DNA of 11,268 nucleotides from Circinella umbellata (lineage: Eukaryota; Mucoromycota; Mucoromycetes; Mucorales; Lichtheimiaceae): assembly GCA_025093555.1 (NCBI GenBank), contig JAIWNF010000199.1, forward strand, positions 1 to 11,268. The letters are read 5' to 3'. The position numbers were made by a program, and so were the translations under genes. The notes under the pieces are model-generated. The model saw nothing but the letters and a program-made list of their open reading frames with translations, was not told the DNA's origin and did no database searches. This document shows positions 1 through 7,635 of the stretch, piece by piece (within the stretch, counting starts at the first letter, position 1; every line of letters begins with the position of its first letter).

Positions 1-126
1 AAGCACCACACGTGTCAGCTTTGACACGTTGTGTGGTAGTTTCGTTTGGTCAGACCAAAGAAAAGGTTCACGTGATTCGTGATTTAGAATTAGATCCTTG
101 GGTGGTCATGTGACCACTTAAGTACG

Positions 127-134
127 TATAAATA
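127..134 (+). promoter_or_regulatory. TATA box candidate with CACGTG sites upstream
   Basis: TATAAATA sits at 127-134. Upstream are CACGTG palindromes at 9-14 and 69-74 and the related palindrome GTGGTCATGTGACCAC at 102-117; CACGTG is a common bHLH site. Downstream, 160-215 is a pyrimidine-rich leader like those of fungal transcripts. The first downstream ATGs open only an 8-codon frame at about 251 and a 20-codon frame at 314-376. It may drive an LTR or a gene whose body is gone. Function is inferred. Confidence 0.35.
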
Positions 135-313
135 TGGGCGGTTCAACCGCAAAATAATAAATCTTATCTTTTCTATCCCTTTTACTTTTACTTTTACCTT
201 TTTCTTTTGATTGATTTTTGATAGACTTTACAACAAGGGAAACTCTACCATGTGTCAGCTTTGTCGCGTCTGAAGCGGGTTTTACTCCTAGTTCCGCGTC
301 AGCTTCAAACGTG

Positions 314-376
314 ATGGCGAAGCGACGATTCCAACCCAGGAATCTGGGTCGTCGCCGGGTAAATACTTCTGCCTAA
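314..376 (+). CDS. Possible 20-residue basic peptide or leader ORF
   Basis: ATG at 314 opens 20 codons (start MAKRRF, end NTSA) closed by TAA at 374-376, and about a third of the residues are Arg or Lys. The ORF lies 180 bases after a TATA box and overlaps two strong hairpins (334-349 and 356-388), so its base pattern may reflect RNA or DNA structure and not protein coding. A GTAAAT at 359 could be a splice donor, making this a first coding exon. No relative is recognised, and coding status is doubtful. Confidence 0.15.
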   Translation: MAKRRFQPRNLGRRRVNTSA

Positions 377-639
377 CGTATTTACCCGTTTTCCCCTTTG
401 CTCCCCTATCCACGTTTTATCTTATTTATTATTATTACCTTCCACGTTTCCTCCCATTTTTAATATTGTTCTCTTTTACGATATTATGGAAGATCATTTT
501 AATGATCTATAATTTATTATTTTTGTATTGCCTCTCATTGATCATATTGATCAATATTCTGTTTTAATTTATTTGATTTCGTTATTTCTTAATATTAGCA
601 TGATAATGATCATGCGGTTTTGCATAATATTATCGTTTC

Positions 640-1016
640 ATATTCTTATTTGAAAATATTATTATTTTTATTCTTGTTTTTATATAAATACCATTCAAAA
701 TAATAATAATAAAAGAATCAATTAATAATCAATTAACGAACCAACTTATCAACGAACTGATCAATTGAACTATCTATCTATCTAATTATCAATTAGTCTA
801 CTTGTTTCTTATTTTACTTCCTCACCTTCTTTATAATCATTTCCCTTGTGGCATAATTTATTGTGTTTCATCTACCGAAGAATCCAGGTTATTACTATTA
901 ACATTAAGATGCAGCGATTAGTCATATAAATTTACAACGGATCTGACATTTGGTAGTGACAGAAGAAAAATCGATTCATCAACATAGATAATCAATAACA
1001 ACCTGATAATATGGAT
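640..1016. other. AT-rich spacer
   Basis: No gene is supported. The stretch has short runs of TAA and TATC (770-785) and the last hairpin of the left chain, and is otherwise low-complexity AT-rich DNA. Confidence 0.6.
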
Positions 1017-1145
1017 GGCATTCTTCACAGATCGGATCGGATCGGATGATAGGGCTATCCACATCATCCGCATCTGCAAATACGGATGCGGATGCGGATA
1101 TGGATGTTTGGATGCAGATGTAGATGCGGATCGGATGGGTAGATG
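1017..1145 (-). repeat. Degenerate GGATGC/GGATCG fold-back repeat, copy A
   Basis: A hexamer-type array of GGATGC, GGATCG and variants whose left part is in the opposite orientation. CATCCGCATC at 1065-1074 and GATGCGGATG at 1085-1094 form a perfect 10-bp stem with a 10-base loop. On the minus strand the array ends in a tail reading TGAAGAATGCCATCCAT, which matches 13 of 17 bases of the tail of the second copy at 3444-3582. The minus-strand frames here translate the repeat and are not genes. Confidence 0.75.
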
Positions 1146-2297
1146 AAGTGTGTATGTATATTTTTTTTTTGGCAGAAATACAGTCGAAGTAGGAAGAACC
1201 GTCGTATTGTAGTGAATCAAAGAAAAGAGTGAAATAATCTATAATAAGCTTTGATTTGGAATGTAAGAAATAGGTATTGGATACTGTAAAAATTGTTATC
1301 ATAGTTGATTTGTCTTTTCGTATATAAGTATAATATAGCGCGATTGGTTTAGGTTGGTTCAGAATAAATATTGCACTTCAAACTGATTCAAAGAAACAAA
1401 TAGAAGCATATTTCAATAAACGATGGCAATTGTAGAAAAGTACATAGTAATTTTTATTATAAATGTAAAAATAAAATAAATAAATCCGTAATGTATAGGA
1501 TAATATAGTAGATGAAAGCTTTTTATGAAGAGAATTATAAAAAATAGGGAAAAGAATAATTTGTAAGTAAAGAAAAAAAAATATGAAGTGCGCATGAGTA
1601 TATAAGGTGTGTGTATGTAAAAATTATGTGTGACAGCCAAAAAAAAAGAGAAAACTAAGCTTCTTCATTCAAATCTTTATTACTCCATTTAATACAGTCA
1701 TCTTCTTTTTTAAAAATGGAAAATAATGATCCTAAATGAAACACCTAAGTTTGGCAGTCTTTTTTTATTATATTATTTTAATCACTCATTATCATATCTA
1801 TTTTACACACGAATGGACATGTTCAATAACGCCAATAAGAATCTATTAGCTTAACAATTACAATATTACATCTTTGCTCTACTAACTATTGTGGATCGGG
1901 TTTATAGACAAATATATTCTTTACAACAATCTACTTTATTTACCAATGGATTTTAACAAATATTTTATTTAATCTTGGTCAATAAAACTATCTAATATAT
2001 ATGTTGATAACCCTACAAAACAACTAGCATTACTCAATTTTATTATCAAAGCTCCTTCTTTTTTATATATCCCTATCTTTGACATAATTGCTTTTATATA
2101 ACTGGACATTGTGCTTGACGATTGGTAAGTGGTACTACTCTTTCTTTTTACACACATACTCTTTCTCCGAATTATATTACTATAATGTATTTGTTTACTA
2201 ATAGTGGTAGTATTTTATTTTATTTTTGTTTGAGTAGATTTTATAGCTTATGCAAATAATCATTGAAAAAAAAGTGCTGTGGATATGGGTTGATATT
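1146..2297. other. AT-rich region without a supportable gene
   Basis: Long A and T runs and short frames of hydrophobic or Lys/Asn-rich composition occur, none with convincing coding character. I see no repeat family, RNA gene or splice pattern that holds up. Confidence 0.55.
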
Positions 2298-2301
2298 ACG
2301 G
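2298..2301. repeat. Target duplication ACGG, left
   Basis: ACGG directly precedes the LTR start and is repeated directly after its end. Confidence 0.5.
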
Positions 2302-2593
2302 TGTTACGTCCCGTTCAGATCGTAATTAATAAAATAAAAAGAAAATATAAGAAATTCTGAGTAAAAGACTCAACGAATAAGGGAAGTTATATCAATAACT
2401 TATTCAATAAAAAGAAAAATAAATAAAAGGGCGGTTTTTATAACCAGCAAATTCAACCAATCAAAATAGTCGGGAAAAGAGTTTATTTCAATAAAAATGA
2501 AAGAGAGTGAACTAATCGTTATTTTGTGTGAAAGGAAGAAACTATCCTTTTTATACTAATTATTTGACTATCTAACTCCTTAATTCGAATCTT

Positions 2594-2713
2594 GTTCCAG
2601 GTGAAAGTGAATACAGTTCCAGGTAAAATTGAATCCAATTTCAGGTAAAATCGAACCAAGTTCCAGGTAAAATTGAATCCAATTTCAGGTAAGATCGAAT
2701 CCAGTTCCAGGTA
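2594..2713. repeat. 22-bp tandem repeat inside the LTR
   Basis: Five full units start at 2594, 2616, 2638, 2660 and 2682, with a partial sixth from 2704. The core is TTCCAGGTAAAATTGAATCC. Units alternate between GTTCCAGG and ATTTCAGG forms from the second onward, giving a 44-bp higher-order period. A minus-strand frame across it (2519-2716) is repetitive because three units make 66 bases; it is not evidence of a protein. Confidence 0.9.
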
Positions 2714-2836
2714 CATATAGTTAATTCTTATTGGATAAAGGTGAAAATTATTATTGACTGTAAAACTTCTTGTATTTATTAAATAAAAATATTTATAATG
2801 TTGTAGAAATAATGAAATAGACTGACGGTACTGATT

Positions 2837-2837
<1 letters not shown>

Positions 2838-2874
<37 letters not shown>
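2838..2874. repeat. TAA microsatellite
   Basis: About twelve uninterrupted TAA units, followed by A-rich AAAAT repeats to about 2905, near the right end of the probable LTR. Confidence 0.95.
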
Positions 2875-2876
<2 letters not shown>

Positions 2877-2936
2877 TAAAATAAAATAAAATAATAAAAA
2901 AAAATAGAGAGGGGAGAGACGAAAGGAGGGGTAACA

Positions 2937-2940
2937 ACGG
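2937..2940. repeat. Target duplication ACGG, right
   Basis: ACGG directly follows the GTAACA end of the probable solo LTR and matches 2298-2301. Confidence 0.5.
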
Positions 2941-3443
2941 TTTATATACTTGGATTTGGATGATGAATATTTAGATGATGAACATTTGGAATGTACAAAA
3001 TAGAGAGAATATTAGGGTTTATAATTATATTATATATATCACTATGGTAATACAAATATCAAATAAACTATTCTAGATGTCTTCTTCAACAATGGTTATT
3101 TTTTTTTATTTGCTATTCTTTGTTTTGGAAAGGGACAAATATTAGTATTATTATGAAATAATATAGGAAATGTTGTGACATAAATAATTTGAGGAATAAT
3201 ATGTTATAAGAAATATAATGAATAGGGATCAATTAATAACATTTCAACATCTTTGGGATTAGATCGTTTCAAAAAGTTTAGATCTAAAAAGTTTGACGAA
3301 TCTTCGAGTTGATAAAATAATATTTGTCACATTTATTGACTTGCTACACTTATATTAAAAATGCGGCACACTTTTTCAATCTAATATTTTTATGTTTTTT
3401 TTATAAACACCTATAAAAAAACCCCATTACCACTTTCAATCTT
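2941..3443. other. AT-rich spacer
   Basis: No gene or RNA is supported. A short GGATTTGGATGATGAATATTTAGATGATGAACATTTGG-like run near 2950-2990 is a weak imperfect repeat. Otherwise low-complexity DNA. Confidence 0.5.
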
Positions 3444-3582
3444 TCGGATGACTGCATCATCGAATCGGATGATACACCCATCCGCATCCGCATCAGCATC
3501 CGCATCCGTAAAGACCCATCCGCATCCGAACTTGTGGATGTGGATTAGATGAGCGGATGCCGGATGAGATGAAGAACGCTAC
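3444..3582 (+). repeat. Degenerate CATCCG fold-back repeat, copy B
   Basis: The array runs CATCCGCATCC units, then a turn near CCGAACTT, then GGATGTGGAT and CGGATG units on the other strand, then the tail TGAAGAACGCTACTCAT. Its order of parts and its tail match the reverse complement of copy A at 1017-1145, so the two are members of one family in opposite orientation about 2.4 kb apart. The 61-codon frame starting at 3557 begins inside the repeat and is not considered a gene. Confidence 0.75.
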
Positions 3583-4318
3583 TCATCGCCTTAAGTCGCA
3601 ATCCATTCTTTATAAAGTTTTGTGCTATAATCACGCTTATGACGATCTTCGGTACTTTCTTTTGGTAAATGTATTTTTCTGGTCGCGTACTCATTTGAAA
3701 ATACTGGTTACAAAAACATTTTTTGATCCCATTGTCGTATAGATGGGAAAATAAATGAATAAGGTAAGATAAAAGTAGATAGAATAGAAATGGATAACAA
3801 AATATAAGTCTTGTGAGAATCGATTAGGTCTTTTATTATATGAATAAAGTATCAAGATAAAAAGATAATTTTATATTATTTAATTTTAAGTCTATATTTA
3901 TATTCTTTGGTATATGATTTTCCTATTCTATGATGATGGGTTCACTTGTTATTTTAGTTTCAGTATATTGATATATGATATGTTTTATATTATTATTATT
4001 ATTGGTATATGATTGTGATTGGTATATTATTATTATTATATGTTTCATTTGGTATGGATTTGCTTAATATGATATAATAGAGAAGTAACCGATATTATTA
4101 TGTTTGAGTTAGATCGGTGTATATTATTATTATTTATTTTGATGGTGGATAGGAATATCACATTTCCCATAATAAATTTCAGAAGCTGTCTGCATTTTGC
4201 GAAAAAAAAAAGAAAAAAAAAACTAAATAGCAAAAAAGAGTAATGAAGTATTACAATGCTTAACGAATATCGCATAACTTAATATTTATTTTGTGTAAGG
4301 TAACTTCTTATTTGAACA
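3583..4318. other. AT-rich region with TTGGTATATGATT repeats and ATT runs
   Basis: No gene is supported. The motif TTGGTATATGATT occurs near 3907 and 3993, with shorter TTGGTAT versions near 4019 and 4050, mixed with ATT microsatellites (about 3988-4005 and 4025-4040). Minus-strand frames here are rich in Phe and Ile from A and T runs. Confidence 0.5.
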
Positions 4319-4320
4319 TG

Positions 4321-4497
4321 TTTGAGAATACTCAAACTAAGAATTTGAGCGACCTAGTTACTCAAACTACTGATTGGAGCAGTTTGAGCCAGCTCAAATC
4401 ATTCAGGGGTGTTTGAGCCGCTCAAACCAGCTCAAACCCAAAAGTTTTAGCAAGACCGATTTTCTCAAACCACCTTTTAGGTCCAGTGTGAGTTTGA
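4321..4497. repeat. TTTGAGC / GCTCAAA motif array
   Basis: Short motifs in both orientations lie at 4321, 4331, 4344, 4361, 4382, 4391, 4411, 4421, 4430 and 4464. Two form near-perfect palindromes: 4383-4398 (TTTGAGC-CA-GCTCAAA) and 4411-4427 (GTTTGAGC-C-GCTCAAAC). The last unit is split by the CACTA-like element: 4492-4497 GTTTGA continues at 8273-8279 GCTGGCT. Motif type and fold-back layout recall the CATCCG repeats, but the sequence is unrelated. Confidence 0.75.
4495..4497. repeat. Target duplication TGA, left
   Basis: TGA directly precedes the CACTGC end and recurs at 8270-8272 directly after the matching end. A 3-bp duplication is the rule for CACTA elements. Confidence 0.75.
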
Positions 4498-4521
4498 CAC
4501 TGCAAAAAAAGTGGGGTATCA
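4498..4521 (+). repeat. Left terminal inverted repeat of the CACTA-like element
   Basis: 24 bases match the right end in reverse complement with one mismatch (position 13, A versus T). The inner part overlaps a 22-bp perfect palindrome at 4514-4535 (GGGTATCACAA and its complement), found only at this end. Confidence 0.85.
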
Positions 4522-4535
4522 CAATTGTGATACCC

Positions 4536-4810
4536 TGTTAAGATCCTATTGATATCCTGTTGATTTTCAATGTATTATCAGGGTATCAGCTATTGATATC
4601 TTAGATATGCTCAGAATATTAGCTTGCCGTTTTTGACAGTATCAACCATTTTATATTCAAGATATTAGCATGCCGTTTTTAACTGTATCAACCATTTTAT
4701 ATTCAAGATATCAGCATGCTGTTTTTACGTGTATAAACCATTTTATATTCAATATATCAATAGGATATCATTATTCTGATTTTTTAATAATTAACAGAAT
4801 ATCAACATTA
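4536..4810 (+). repeat. Left subterminal repeats, including a 46-bp triplicate
   Basis: Several TATTGATATC / GGTATCA motifs lie at 4545-4600 and 4754-4770. Three tandem 46-bp units occupy 4615-4660, 4661-4706 and 4707-4752; each has AGCNTGCYGTTTTT and ends AACCATTTTATATTCAA. Such arrays are the usual place for transposase or TnpA-type binding in CACTA elements; binding here is inferred. Confidence 0.8.
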
Positions 4811-4813
4811 TAA

Positions 4814-5521
4814 ATGGATATCAAAATATTATCTTCCAGTAGTTCTATTTCTTTTTTTTTCACAAATTGTTATTATTGGTCCAAAAAAGGACATACATAT
4901 ATCATATACACATTTCACAAATTATTATTGGAAGAGAAAAAAAAACGTTTTATTTCAAAATATAGTATATTATTATATCATTATATTTCTAAACTATGTA
5001 TTTCCTATATTACTAGCTATCTATTTATACAACGATACCTGATACTCTTCTGTGGGATACTATTACTACCTGCTACAATATAACTCTTGGTAAACACATA
5101 CTAATTATTCACAGGAGCAACGAATGTACATGGTAGGGAAAATGAAACTAAAAAAAATACAAAGCAATCAATCAATAACTGTAAGAAAGAAAATATAATA
5201 TTAAAAGTACTTACAGTTTATAATCGATTACTGAAAGCAGATGAAAAAAAGGTCTTATACCAACATATTTACTATAGAATAAAATATGGACAAAAAATCA
5301 GTAAGAATATAGCTTATATAGAAAGTAGAAGTAATGTAAGAATGTGGGAAAGCTCACACAATTTTAAAGAAGAACTTAAGAAGTAGCCACATAAACCATA
5401 CGTAAGCGCATTGTTATGTTACACACATTCTCGGAACGATACCGAGAGTGAGATCACTGACGCGGCCCTAATAGCTAGCTGTTATGAATGCAGTCCATTA
5501 GCTATGACGTTTGGTATATGA
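4814..5521 (+). pseudogene. Broken coding region in the CACTA-like element, product unknown
   Basis: A frame from 5114 runs 90 codons (GATNVHGREN... to ...NFKEELKK) with no ATG near its start. After an in-frame TAG at 5384-5386 it continues 44 more codons (PHKPYV... to ...LAMTFGI) to TGA at 5519. Open frames of this length are unlikely by chance in DNA this AT-rich, and composition is protein-like (charged helices, Cys/His/Trp). Just before it, 5017-5089 is open in another frame (LSIYTTIPDTLLWDTITTCY...), and the 25-base stretch 5090-5114 looks like an intron (GTAAAC...ACTAAT...CACAG) whose removal keeps frame, though 25 bases is very short. Upstream, an ATG frame at 4814-5083 shares the later frame and may be the decayed first part. 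A donor-like GTATAT follows at 5514. The TAG could come from CAG by one C-to-T change. I do not recognise the family. Confidence 0.5.
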
Positions 5522-6080
5522 AAAAAATGTTTTCGTATAAAGATTAAGCTTATAAAAGTCATAGTTGCTTACCTGAGCATAATAAACTAGAATATAGATG
5601 ACCAATAAATATAAAAGAGTATAAGATGTAAAAGAAAGGAGAAGGAGATGCTAACTTGACGCTAAGAAATAGTATAAAAAAAAAGTATACATTTAGTTTT
5701 TGATAAAAAAAAAGCACTAGATTGAGCAAGTGTCAAAATGCAAAAAATAAAATAATAATAGTACTTTCTTACTGCTCCACAATAAAGCCAAAGGGGTCAT
5801 ACCAAGGCACCATATAATTATAAAACAAAATAGAAATAAGTCTTGTATTATGCTGTACTGGTAAAGTTCTTTATCCTAGAAATGAGATGTATAAATGTCC
5901 AAGAAAAATAAAAAAGTAAATGAAGTATGAGAAAGAGAAAGTGAAAGAAAAAAAAATAAGAGGGATTCTTTTTTCAAATTGAAAAAAAAATCAATTACCA
6001 TTTTCAGATTTTAAAGCAACAGCCGTCCAAATTTGTATTATTATTGATATCTCAGGTATCAGAATGATAACCCGTATAAT
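5522..6080. other. AT-rich interior of the CACTA-like element
   Basis: No gene is firmly supported. A short open stretch near 5765-5870 (reads KAKGVIPRHH in one frame) might be a further coding relic. A single TATTGATATCTCAGGTATCA subterminal-type motif lies at about 6042-6061, inside the element. Confidence 0.4.
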
Positions 6081-6087
6081 GCAAAAG

Positions 6088-6095
6088 TATAAATA
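6088..6095 (+). promoter_or_regulatory. TATA box of the cargo gene
   Basis: TATAAATA followed by GGCAAGGAGACAA and then a pyrimidine-rich leader (6120-6180). The first long coding exon starts at 6285. A possible 5'-leader intron runs from GTATGT at 6189 to TTTTTTTTAAG at about 6283, just before the ATG. Inferred from position and composition. Confidence 0.5.
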
Positions 6096-6284
6096 TAGGC
6101 AAGGAGACAATGATATATTTCCATCATAACCTTTCTCTTCTTTAACATCAATCCTTTTCTATATCCTTTTTTTTACCTTGAATCTAACGTATGTAGTAAT
6201 TGATACATTACTTTTAGTAAAGCGATTTTTTTGGTCATTATAATTATTAATATTGAATATTAACAACTTACCTTTTTTTTAAGG

Positions 6285-7202
6285 ATGGATAACAATAATA
6301 CTAATAACACCGATTTTATCGAGAGCGATCCTATGCCATATTCCCGTTTAAACATACTTAGTGTAAGTAATTCAATTTTTACCATATCCAATCAAGCAGT
6401 TCTTACTGTTTTTTTTCGCCCCTAATCCTGTTCAATATTTATAGCAACACATCCGTGATACATATGATGAGATCGTCCACGTTGACAAGCTCCAGTACGA
6501 CTTTTCGTTGCCTGCTTTACAAGGTACCAACAAGGTTATTCAGAGTAGGATGTGCCTCGTCCTGTTGGGATATAAAGAAGAGTTTGTGGATGTACCCGTT
6601 TTTGCACAGAGATTGCGAAGAATGTGCAAGGATAACTTTTACAACAAACGGGCGCTTTCCTACCATGATCCAGCAAAACAAGACAGAATTAATCGCCGTA
6701 ATCGTGAAATCGTCATAGAAATCATAAAGAAAAAGTTAGTGTCATCGTAACAAAAAAAAATTAATAGCCTTGAAATATTATAAAGTATCATTAATATGTT
6801 TAATAGAAACTTACACGTCGGCGAAACATGTTAAATTGTCACAGAAGGTCGTTGGAAGAAGAGTTTCCAGTGGCAGGTATGGACATGCTACTAAGCCGAA
6901 AGTACATATCTGATGAAGAATCGGATGACGAGCATCCACCAACAGGCCCCATTTTGGTACTTCGTTCATCTTATAGGTCCAATAATATAAGCTATTACAT
7001 CAAGATTCATTCCCTAATTATATATTCAATAAACAGTATATTAATAGCATAACAATAGGCAAATAGGTTCTTGGATAGGTTAGACGAAATGTACGTTGCC
7101 AATATTAGAATCAGAAGACACCAGAGTAGTAGAGTAACTCGTTCTATCATCCTGATGGAACAAGCAATTCCAGAAGAGTTGCCGCGATGGATGAAGCAAT
7201 AG
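6285..7202 (+). CDS. Spliced gene carried by the CACTA-like element, about 211 residues, function unknown
   Basis: Proposed exons are 6285-6362, 6445-6734, 6845-6976 and 7067-7202; they sum to 636 bases, 212 codons with TAG at 7200. Intron 1 (82 bases) is GTAAGT...CTAAT...TTATAG and is clear. Intron 2 (GTTAGT...CACAG, 110 bases) and intron 3 (90 bases) keep frame, but their ends are uncertain; GTACTT at 6957 with an AG at 7058 is a frame-keeping alternative for intron 3. The ATG at 6285 follows a TATA box and leader. The protein begins MDNNNTNN and has a helical middle with LQYDFSLPALQGTNKVIQS and a basic stretch (DRINRRNREIVIEIIKKK). An acidic patch YISDEESDDE follows, then LVLRSSYR, FLDRLDEMYVANIRIRRHQ and the C-terminus LPRWMKQ. 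There is no transposase triad, zinc ligand set, signal peptide or membrane segment. It may be a TnpA-like accessory DNA-binding protein or captured cargo; that is inference from its location. Confidence 0.6.
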
Positions 7203-7222
7203 TTAAAAAACGGAGGGTAGTT

Positions 7223-7243
7223 GGGCTTGGGCTTGGGCTTGGG
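7223..7243 (+). promoter_or_regulatory. Perfect G-quadruplex motif after the cargo gene
   Basis: Four GGG tracts separated by three CTT loops, with a fifth GGG at 7215-7217, start 20 bases after the stop codon. A T run and AATAAAAAA follow at 7244-7262, so the motif likely lies in the 3' UTR near the poly(A) site. It stands out in very GC-poor DNA. It may act in 3' end formation or transcript stability; this is inferred. The unit TTGGGC resembles a telomere variant only loosely. Confidence 0.8.
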
Positions 7244-7400
7244 TTTTTTTTAATAAAAAAAACTAATTGAAATTCCTTTAATATTAAAAGTATTAATCTG
7301 GATTTATGAATTTTTATATCAATGGATGAAGACAGAAAAAAAAAAGAAGTAGAGTAAAATAAATGGTATTGATGTCAGAGGGTCAAAAAAAAAAGAGATG

Positions 7401-7470
7401 GTATATAAAAAAAGAACATATATAAAGAAGAGTGTGTAAAAAAAGAGCATATAAAAAAGGAGCATATAAA
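7401..7470 (+). repeat. Tandem AGCATATAAAAA units
   Basis: About four imperfect units of about 16 bases, the last two AGAGCATATAAAAAA and GGAGCATATAAAAA. Each contains a TATA-like core, and the last GGAGC pairs with GCTCC at about 7478-7482. They may be a promoter for the transcription-unit candidate at 7636-7828. Confidence 0.55.
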
Positions 7471-7635
7471 AAGTTCCGCTCCTTTCTCACAGTTTTTTAA
7501 AAAATGATGGTCTTTTAGTTTCCCATTCCTTTTTTATTTTATTTTGCCATTACTATAATTCATGTGTTTCCTTGATTGCACCAATACTACCCTTGAGTAC
7601 CTCATTAAATGCAGTTGTATTGATTAGGAGACTAA

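Larger units (their letters stand above)
1..800. repeat. Chain of short perfect hairpins
   Basis: The stretch holds many closely spaced inverted repeats that differ in sequence. Clear ones are 5-17/22-37 (with a bulge), 45-51/53-59 (TTTGGTC/GACCAAA), 102-108/111-117 (GTGGTCA/TGACCAC), 138-143/145-150 (GCGGTT/AACCGC), 334-339/344-349 (ACCCAG/CTGGGT), 356-366/378-388 (11-bp arms, 11-base loop), 491-498/501-508, 537-544/548-555, 598-604/609-615 and 782-787/791-796. The left 400 bases are GC-richer than the rest. GTCAGCTT recurs near 15, 254 and 298. The left edge is cut by the window, so this could be the end of a larger element such as an LTR. I do not recognise the family. Confidence 0.6.
2302..2936. 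mobile_element. Probable solo LTR (635 bp)
   Basis: The stretch starts TGTTACGTCCCG and ends GGAGGGGTAACA, so it has the TG...CA ends and a 6-bp terminal inverted repeat (TGTTAC/GTAACA) typical of LTRs. It is flanked by ACGG directly on both sides (2298-2301 and 2937-2940), a 4-bp target duplication of the kind left by Ty3-type integrases. No gag or pol frame is present in the window, so it would be a solo LTR left by recombination. It contains small hairpins (TGAGT/ACTCA at about 2358-2372, AAGTTAT/ATAACTT at about 2385-2402), a 22-bp tandem repeat and a TAA microsatellite. The LTR class is inferred from ends and duplication only; transcription orientation is not established. Confidence 0.55.

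Noticed and set aside
1..800. CRISPR-like array of palindromes
   Set aside because: The hairpins differ in sequence and spacing; a CRISPR array needs near-identical repeats, and the context is eukaryotic.
950..962. Primer-binding site TGGTAGTGAC of an LTR retrotransposon
   Set aside because: Only seven bases match the initiator-tRNA type site, and no LTR border lies directly before it.
918..1302. Two minus-strand frames of about 100 codons
   Set aside because: They translate the GGATGC-type repeat and A/T runs in two frames; no protein-like composition outside the repeat.
2519..2716. Minus-strand frame with repeated LDSILPEIG
   Set aside because: It is the 22-bp tandem repeat read through; three units equal 66 bases, so the peptide repeats by arithmetic.
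3557..3742. Plus-strand 61-codon frame
   Set aside because: Its start lies inside the fold-back repeat and nothing downstream supports coding.
4495..4502. Alternative element border at ACACTGC with an 8-bp (hAT) duplication
   Set aside because: The base before CACTGC differs at the two ends (A versus T after complementing gives no longer duplication), no 8-bp duplication is found, whereas the 3-bp TGA fits exactly and restores the array motif.
5400..5520. tRNA or small RNA in a GC-richer patch with a CTCGG/CCGAG stem
   Set aside because: No B-box-like GGTTCGANTCC or cloverleaf; the patch continues the reading frame of the coding remnant, which explains its composition.
7223..7243. Interstitial telomere repeat
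   Set aside because: The unit is TTGGGC and not TTAGGG; only four units, and no telomere-like flank.
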